Below, one piece after another: positions 5,470-9,113 of a DNA stretch of 9,113 nucleotides (position 1 is the stretch's first letter; each line of letters opens with the position of its first letter). Where the stretch lies: positions 1-9,113 of the forward strand of contig JBGQHM010000279.1 in NCBI GenBank assembly GCA_041497995.1, given 5' to 3'. The stretch is from DATKMS01 sp041497995. GTDB lineage: Bacteria > Desulfobacterota > Binatia > HRBIN30. A program made the translations under genes and the position numbers. The notes below the pieces were generated by a model, which worked only from the letters and a program-made list of their open reading frames with translations, had not been told where the DNA came from and searched no databases.

Positions 5470-5778
5470 TCATCCCTGATGCCCATTGCCCTTTTCGGCG
5501 TTGCCCCTTGCCGGGGTGACTCCTGGGTGACTCCGCAGCTCAGGAAACAGCGCGCCGAGCTCTTCCTTCACTTCGGGCTGAAGCGCTGGCATGACCGCAT
5601 GATCCTCAAGCCAGTGATTGAGGTCGGTCTCGCTGATGATGACTCGCCGGCCGATACGACAGTGACGTAACGGCTTCACCTCGCCCGCAAGCGCTCGCCG
5701 GATGGTGCGGGGCGACTGACGAGCCCGGGCCGCCGCCTCCTTGATTGTTAGGAACTTGGTGGCGCCGTCGATCCTCAT
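5470..5778 (-). CDS. Excisionase / AlpA-like helix-turn-helix DNA-binding protein
   Basis: A 102-aa protein from ATG 5778, with AGGTG about 8 nt upstream. Residues 8-60 form a MerR-like winged HTH of the excisionase (HTH_17) type: KFLTIKEAAARARQSPRTIRRAL as the helix-turn-helix, a turn, then the wing and last helix CRIGRRVIISETDLNHWLEDH. The C-terminal 40 residues are not conserved and probably flexible. Such proteins either bend DNA for excision with a tyrosine integrase or act as transcription activators, as AlpA does in Gram-negative phage satellites. It lies just downstream of the iteron cluster and heads the second part of the minus-strand block, which fits a regulator of the zinc-finger and terS genes. 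No integrase is visible, so the regulatory role is favoured. Confidence 0.85.
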   Translation of the reverse strand: MRIDGATKFLTIKEAAARARQSPRTIRRALAGEVKPLRHCRIGRRVIISETDLNHWLEDHAVMPALQPEVKEELGALFPELRSHPGVTPARGNAEKGNGHQG

Positions 5779-6062
5779 GAAACGGCACCTGCATTGCGGA
5801 AAGCATCGGTTGCGGCAGAGGGGCTGTGTCTGCGGCAGTGAAAATCACCTCCGGAGGGAAGGCAGGGGCGGGGTGCTGCTCGAAAGAGCACCCGCCCTGC
5901 CGCGGTGGGTCTCAGCGGAGCGTGAGCGTGGCGGAGCGTCGTGGCGGAGCGTGGCGACGCCGGCCCCCCGTTCTCCCTATAGGGGCCTCGGCGGAGCGTC
6001 GTGGCGGAGCGTCGGACCACGCTGCGCGGCGGAGCGTGGCGGAGCGTCGGGCGGAGCGTCAC
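5775..6062 (-). CDS. Possible 95-aa reading frame running through the iterons (doubtful)
   Basis: GTG 6062 overlaps the stop of the helicase gene as GTGA, with GAGG five bases upstream, and the frame ends in ATGA at the excisionase start. It therefore links two genes by overlap on both sides. The product is Arg/Pro/Ser/His-rich with repeats such as TLRHAPPRS and RRSATTLRR that are simply the iterons translated, and resembles no protein. It is probably a chance open frame in GC-rich repeats, or a frame kept open only for translational coupling. Confidence 0.2.
   Translation of the reverse strand: MTLRPTLRHAPPRSVVRRSATTLRRGPYRENGGPASPRSATTLRHAHAPLRPTAAGRVLFRAAPRPCLPSGGDFHCRRHSPSAATDAFRNAGAVS
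5848..5857. promoter_or_regulatory. Palindrome containing a perfect Shine-Dalgarno sequence
   Basis: CCTCCGGAGG lies 70 bases before the excisionase start. On the minus strand it reads GGAGGTGAT, fully complementary to the 16S rRNA 3' end. No ATG/GTG start in the excisionase frame lies at the right distance; a CTG in frame is 9 nt downstream, and the GTG inside the motif starts a different frame. It may serve a non-standard start, a coupling site or an operator. The same 10-bp core occurs at 5249-5258. Confidence 0.3.
5915..6059. repeat. Iteron cluster: eight GCGGAGCGT repeats, candidate replication origin
   Basis: The 9-mer GCGGAGCGT occurs at 5915, 5931, 5944, 5991, 6004, 6029, 6039 and 6051, all in the same orientation, with start-to-start distances of 16, 13, 47, 13, 25, 10 and 12. 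A 23-bp unit holding two copies is repeated exactly at 5930-5952 and 5990-6012, 60 bases apart. The repeats flank a central non-repeated patch (5953-5989) containing the palindrome CCCTATAGGG (5975-5984) and a 6-bp stem GGCCCC/GGGGCC (5962-5967/5982-5987). The cluster ends exactly at the stop codon of the helicase gene. Directly repeated short motifs beside a replication ATPase gene are typical iterons to which an initiator binds; in phage satellites the origin often lies just after the rep gene. The origin role is inference. Confidence 0.7.
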
Positions 6063-7207
6063 GGCGCCTCGCTTTCTGGGGTCCGAACACCGGTGACGAC
6101 CATGCCGATGGTGCGGCCGATCTTGCGCTCTTCGGTGGTGACACTGGTCTTGATGAAGTCCCGGACTTCAGTGCGCTTGATTCCGTGCTCTCGTGTGCGT
6201 CGGTAGAGTTGCGCTTCGACCTTGTCTTTCGTGCGCTCCTCCGATGGCAACTGGATGATCTCGGCCCGTAGGGTGCGCGCCAGTAGGTCATCAACATCCT
6301 GTGGGGTCGCGGGTCGGTCGGCGCCGCGATCGTCGCCCCAATCGAATTGCGTCACCCTGGAAGTCAGGGTTCGGGGGCAGCGTGAGAGCGCAATTTGTTT
6401 GAAGGGGCGGCCCAGATTCCCTTTCACGTGTTTGAGGGTCAGAAGCGTTTGACCGGCGTTCTTTCCGACGGTCTCCAGGTGCAACACCAGCCGAGCGAAG
6501 TTGCGCCAATCGGCGGTTCCAGACACTGGCTCGCCCGCGCGGTTGTCGTGTGCGGCAATGATCAGGGCTGCATTCGTCTCGCGGAGCAGCAGCCCACCCG
6601 TGCGGCGCCACCACGTCCGGATCGCAAGCGGGTCGATGAACTTAGCCCCAGACGGCAGGTCCAGCACGGCTATGGCGGTGTCCACGATCACGCCGTCGTA
6701 CCGCTCGGCGTTGATGCGCGTGGCCAGGCGTTCACAGTTGGCCGGCGTAAACAGGAACTCACCGCGGGCCGTTTCGCATGCCGGAAACAGGTCAACGGGC
6801 GACTCCTGCAGGTCATAGTGAGAGAGCAGTTTTGCCAGCCAGTAGTCGATGGCGGGCTGCTGATCTTCAGCGTTGAAGTACAGCCAGCGCTCACCGTGGG
6901 GCACGAGTTCGCTGCTGCCGAAGATGGGCAGTTTCTGTGATCCCTCGATTGCGACTTGGAGCAGCGCGCACGTCTTCCCGGTGCCGCCGGCACTGCTGAC
7001 AAGTGTAGCTGCCTTTCGGGTCGCGATATGATCCACGACGGGTTCGAGACGGTTGGCCACCATGTCGACTACCCGACGTCGCTTCAGAATCAGCAGCGGT
7101 TCAAGCCCAGCACCATCGTCGTCTTCACCTTGGATCGCTGCGCGCTCTGCCAACGACTCCGCGGCGTCACCATCGCCATTGTCACCGAGTGCCGCGCACA
7201 CCGGCAT
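6059..7207 (-). CDS. RecA-fold hexameric helicase-like ATPase (AAA_25 / RepA-type)
   Basis: A 382-aa protein from ATG 7207, behind GAGGAG and 14 bases after the primase-like gene's stop; a longer start at 7288 would overlap that gene without adding conserved sequence. Motifs: Walker A at residues 72-79 (SAGGTGKT), Walker A'-like acidic residue in YFNAEDQ (113-114), Walker B in YDGVIVDTA with Asp176, and the sensor-like LIIAAHDNRAG (His220). This order matches plasmid RSF1010 RepA-type and phage RecA-fold replicative helicases/ATPases. The C-terminal 70 residues (LPSEERTKDKVEAQLYRRTREHGIKRTEVRDFIKT) look like a small helical DNA-binding domain. With the primase-like gene upstream and iterons immediately downstream, it is the likely replication helicase and possibly the initiator of this element. 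Confidence 0.87.
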   Translation of the reverse strand: MPVCAALGDNGDGDAAESLAERAAIQGEDDDGAGLEPLLILKRRRVVDMVANRLEPVVDHIATRKAATLVSSAGGTGKTCALLQVAIEGSQKLPIFGSSELVPHGERWLYFNAEDQQPAIDYWLAKLLSHYDLQESPVDLFPACETARGEFLFTPANCERLATRINAERYDGVIVDTAIAVLDLPSGAKFIDPLAIRTWWRRTGGLLLRETNAALIIAAHDNRAGEPVSGTADWRNFARLVLHLETVGKNAGQTLLTLKHVKGNLGRPFKQIALSRCPRTLTSRVTQFDWGDDRGADRPATPQDVDDLLARTLRAEIIQLPSEERTKDKVEAQLYRRTREHGIKRTEVRDFIKTSVTTEERKIGRTIGMVVTGVRTPESEAP

Positions 7208-7221
7208 GAGGATCTCCTCGC

Positions 7222-7869
7222 CTACGCGGTCGTGCACGATTGCCCCCACTGCGACTTGGTGCGTTCCTCGATCCAGAGGCGCAACCACTCAGGCTCGTTC
7301 GCATCCTCAAGCTGAACCGTGAGCCACTCGGCGACAGCGAGTTGCGTATGCGTCTGTTCGAGCTGCCACCACCATAGTTGCTCGACGGCCTCGCCCTGGC
7401 CGCGGGCACGTGCCTGGCAGAGCTGTTGCCCGAGCCACTCGGCGTCATCCGTGAGCACTCGGATAGCGTCACCGAGCTGCACCAGCCGGGCATTGCGCCA
7501 GCGTTTGAGCGCGGCCCGCCGTCGTGCAACTTCCGTGCGGCGCTGAACCTCCGCGGCGGTCAGCTTCGGAGCGGTGCCCGGCGTGTAGCCACTGAACTCG
7601 GTCACGACGGCAACCGCGAGTGCAAAGTCACAGCCATCGAGCCGCTTCACGAGCTCGAAGACATCGCCCCCTGCACCACAGACGAAACAGTGGAACAGCT
7701 GCCCGTCATCGCTCACCGAGAAGGCCGTCGGATTGTCGCCGCCGTGAATCGGGCAGCGACCGCGCCGACCGGTGAATGGTACGCCGGAGCGCTCCAGCAC
7801 GTGCGGAATGCTGACGACCTTGCGCAGCGCGTCGAGATCGATGCGCGGTCGTGCCGTCTCCACGCTCAT
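7222..7869 (-). CDS. CHC2 zinc-finger primase-like protein
   Basis: A 215-aa protein from ATG 7869, which overlaps the preceding stop as ATGA and follows GAGG. Residues 12-85 match the DnaG N-terminal CHC2 zinc-binding domain: DLDALRKVVSIPHVLERSGV, C39-P-I-H42 (RCPIHGGDNPTAFSV), then FHC61-F-V-C64-GAGGDVFELVKRLDG. In DnaG-type primases this domain reads template DNA. Unlike DnaG, the protein stops short of a TOPRIM catalytic domain; the rest (95-215) is a helical, Arg/Trp/Gln-rich region. It may pair with another catalytic subunit, recruit the host primase, or belong to a divergent primase type. It lies directly upstream of the helicase-like gene, forming a replication pair as in phages and satellites. 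Confidence 0.88.
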   Translation of the reverse strand: MSVETARPRIDLDALRKVVSIPHVLERSGVPFTGRRGRCPIHGGDNPTAFSVSDDGQLFHCFVCGAGGDVFELVKRLDGCDFALAVAVVTEFSGYTPGTAPKLTAAEVQRRTEVARRRAALKRWRNARLVQLGDAIRVLTDDAEWLGQQLCQARARGQGEAVEQLWWWQLEQTHTQLAVAEWLTVQLEDANEPEWLRLWIEERTKSQWGQSCTTA

Positions 7870-8081
7870 TTGGCGGCCTCGTCCCCCGCTCCGTCGACCG
7901 CAGCGGTAAGGATCTGCGCGCGGCCCCGCTCGCGCGCTAGCCGCTCTACGTCGTCGCCATCGATCAGGCGAACACCGCCGGCCGCGTGCGTCGCCTTCAG
8001 CTTACCGCTATCGACAAGTCGCCGAACCTGATCCGATGAGAGATCCAGCCGTCGCGCCGCTGACGTAACCAGTAACCACAT
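7866..8081 (-). CDS. Small MerR/excisionase-type HTH DNA-binding protein
   Basis: A 71-aa protein from ATG 8081; a GTG at 8117 would add 12 residues ahead of the domain and is less likely. The whole of residues 2-54 is a MerR-like winged HTH: WLLVTSAARRLDLSSDQVRRLVDSGKLKATHAAGGVRLIDGDDVERLARERG. This type serves as phage excisionase, as AlpA-like activator, or as a small repressor. No ribosome site precedes ATG 8081, but a TATCCT -10-like box lies six bases upstream, so the mRNA could be leaderless. Its stop overlaps the primase-like gene as ATGA. It is a good candidate for the master regulator of the replication genes. Confidence 0.83.
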   Translation of the reverse strand: MWLLVTSAARRLDLSSDQVRRLVDSGKLKATHAAGGVRLIDGDDVERLARERGRAQILTAAVDGAGDEAAK

Positions 8082-8087
8082 GGCGCA

Positions 8088-8117
8088 AGGATACTTGCCC
8101 CCATGTGTGGCCGTCAC
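8088..8117 (-). promoter_or_regulatory. Candidate promoter for a leaderless HTH-gene transcript
   Basis: On the minus strand GTGACG (8117-8112) and TATCCT (8093-8088) are spaced by 18 bases, giving four of six matches to each sigma-70 consensus hexamer. The -10 ends six bases before ATG 8081, so the transcript would begin at or near the start codon. Suggestive only. Confidence 0.28.
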
Positions 8118-8170
8118 GGGAAGGAATCACGTCGCCCAACCTTCCCTCCCACACCGAGGTCGGCGCCTAT

Positions 8171-8836
8171 CTACCTCTTTTTGAGCGCTGGCAGCTTGAA
8201 GTGCTGATCGGCAGGTCGTTTCTTCCGAGCTTGCTTCAGAAATTCCAGGCAGGCAGTGGACATGAGAAACCCGAAGATCTTGGTGACGGCTTCAACCGCG
8301 GATATTCGATCAAGTGGCTTGCGGTGGCGCCGGCTGATCGCACGCTGCGAACGCTTTCCCGTGGCCTTTTGCCAGCACCACACCACTCGCAGCTGCTCTT
8401 CCAGCGTACGAGGTGGAGGCACCTGCCCGCTGAGGCATAGATACGTCGCGACGACTTCAGCCTCGTCGTATTGCTGCGGATGGTCGTTGGAGCGATCTGG
8501 TAAGCCCAGCAATCGATTCGCCGCCGTGCGTACGCGGGCGTTCGAGGAGTCTTTGGCTGAACGCCCCCGCAACGCCTCGAGCGCGTGGCTGTATCGCTCA
8601 AGGTTTGGAAGGTTGATAATCCACATTTTCGCTTCACGAAGAGCCTCCAGGACAGCGTCGACATCGGAGCGAGACAACGTCACCTGTTGGCTGTCGGTGT
8701 TCAACGCCGCGATGATCGTCGTCTCGACTTCACGGAAGCGGCGCCGCCACTGGGTCGCGCGATCTTCGAGAGACGGTGGGGCCTGTGGTTCGGTGGCTGC
8801 CGCTCGCCCCGCGGTGCCCTCGCTCGTTGATTGCAT
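8171..8836 (-). CDS. Unknown protein heading the minus-strand block
   Basis: A 221-aa protein from ATG 8836 with an excellent ribosome site (GGAGGTG, 4 nt spacing); the ATG at 8863 would place that site inside the gene. The first 20 residues are Ala/Ser/Thr/Pro-rich and likely disordered. Residues 25-105 are helical (LEDRATQWRRRFREVETTIIAAL, SRSDVDAVLEALREAKMWIINLPNLERYSHALEALRG). Residues 120-195 include YDEAEVVATYLCLSGQ, RTLEEQLRVVWCWQKATG and a basic KRSQRAISRRHRKPLDRISAVEAVTKIFGF, which could bind nucleic acid; the tail is Lys/Arg-rich (KQARKKRPADQHFKLPALKKR). No family is recognised. Its place as first gene, before an HTH regulator and a primase, is where satellites and phages keep regulators or integration genes, but no integrase motif is visible. 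Confidence 0.72.
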   Translation of the reverse strand: MQSTSEGTAGRAAATEPQAPPSLEDRATQWRRRFREVETTIIAALNTDSQQVTLSRSDVDAVLEALREAKMWIINLPNLERYSHALEALRGRSAKDSSNARVRTAANRLLGLPDRSNDHPQQYDEAEVVATYLCLSGQVPPPRTLEEQLRVVWCWQKATGKRSQRAISRRHRKPLDRISAVEAVTKIFGFLMSTACLEFLKQARKKRPADQHFKLPALKKR

Positions 8837-8874
8837 CCGCACCTCCACATCAGTGCTCCACACAAAGTGAAACT

Positions 8875-8930
8875 CCGCGCGGCGGGCCCGGCGTGGTCCG
8901 GGCTGTTCGGTGGCCTACCTAGCCGCGCGG
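8875..8930. repeat. Paired CCGCGCGG palindromes and a hairpin at the right border
   Basis: CCGCGCGG occurs at 8875-8882 and again at 8923-8930. Between them, GCCCGG (8886-8891) pairs with CCGGGC (8898-8903) around a six-base loop. This lies between the first minus-strand gene and the plus-strand gene at the window's end. The region 8837-9053 holds no other supported gene or clear promoter. An operator or boundary role is possible but unproven. Confidence 0.3.
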
Positions 8931-9053
8931 TGAACCGACCCGCACTGTAGCAGTTCAGCCCGGCAGGGAGAAACATCTTGACTCGCAAGACCTGTTGGAT
9001 GTACCGACCGTCACGTTTGGAGAGCACCCGTTGGTGATGGACTTCGGCCCGAT

Positions 9054-9113
9054 ATGAGAGCCAGAGAAAGCCTAGTATGGGCAGTGCTGCTCCTGGTCAT
9101 CCTCACGCGGACG
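9054..9113 (+). CDS. 5' end of a probable exported protein (partial)
   Basis: ATG 9054 opens a frame that runs off the window after 20 codons. The residues MRARESLVWAVLLLVILTRT have the basic start and hydrophobic core of a signal peptide or N-terminal anchor. There is no clear ribosome site, but the ATG overlaps the TGA of a short upstream frame (ATGA at 9054-9057). It is likely a host gene divergent from the minus-strand block. The function cannot be seen. Confidence 0.45.
   Translation, partial: MRARESLVWAVLLLVILTRT

Noticed and set aside
5915..6059. CRISPR array
   Set aside because: The repeat unit is only 9 bp and spacing is irregular (10-47 bp), without spacers of uniform length; iterons fit better.
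1216..9000. Direct repeats as attachment sites (for example TGAAACT near 1215 and 8868)
   Set aside because: Only seven bases are shared, which is expected by chance; no longer match between the two borders was found by eye.
8978..9006. TTGACT as a plus-strand promoter -35 for the right-edge gene
   Set aside because: No acceptable -10 hexamer lies 16-18 bases downstream.
8701..9027. 108-codon minus-strand frame overlapping the start of the 221-aa gene
   Set aside because: It overlaps the first 136 bases of a gene with a strong ribosome site and shows no protein pattern beyond a short N-terminal stretch.
1..9113. tRNA or rRNA genes
   Set aside because: No cloverleaf-like pattern or rRNA-like conserved stretch was recognised on either strand.

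Overview
The window is GC-rich and looks like a bacterial chromosome carrying a small nested mobile element. The left flank (1-1218, + strand) has two genes for exported proteins. Both have C-terminal hydrophobic anchors followed by basic residues, and one also has a Thr/Pro-rich linker. A stand-alone response-regulator receiver gene follows. Exported proteins with long TPTPT linkers and C-terminal anchors suggest a delta-proteobacterial or Binatia-type soil or sediment bacterium, but this is an inference and no rRNA or tRNA is present to test it. The right edge (9054-9113, + strand) begins another gene with a signal-peptide-like start.

Between these flanks, about 1221-8836, every supported gene lies on the minus strand in one tightly packed run, with many ATGA, GTGA and TGATG stop/start overlaps. 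In transcription order it encodes: an unknown 221-aa protein; a small HTH (excisionase/MerR-like) protein; a CHC2 zinc-finger primase-like protein; a RecA-fold hexameric-helicase-like ATPase; an iteron cluster (8 copies of GCGGAGCGT) directly after the ATPase gene; a second HTH protein; a C2H2 zinc-finger protein; a CxxC...CxxC zinc-ribbon protein; a phage terminase small subunit; a coiled-coil protein; a small basic protein; a frameshifted protein resembling a phage tail hub; a small unknown protein; and an Hjc-type PD-(D/E)XK resolvase.

This layout of HTH regulators, primase, helicase, iterons beside the helicase gene and a lone terminase small subunit is the logic of phage satellites such as PICIs (phage-inducible chromosomal islands). 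Such elements replicate themselves and redirect a helper phage's packaging. No integrase, terminase large subunit, portal, protease or capsid gene is visible. The working hypothesis is an undescribed satellite-like element of about 7.6 kb. The main alternative is a prophage remnant whose virion genes were lost; the frameshift in the hub-like gene and its phage-like neighbours keep that open. All functional assignments come from reading motifs, without database searches.
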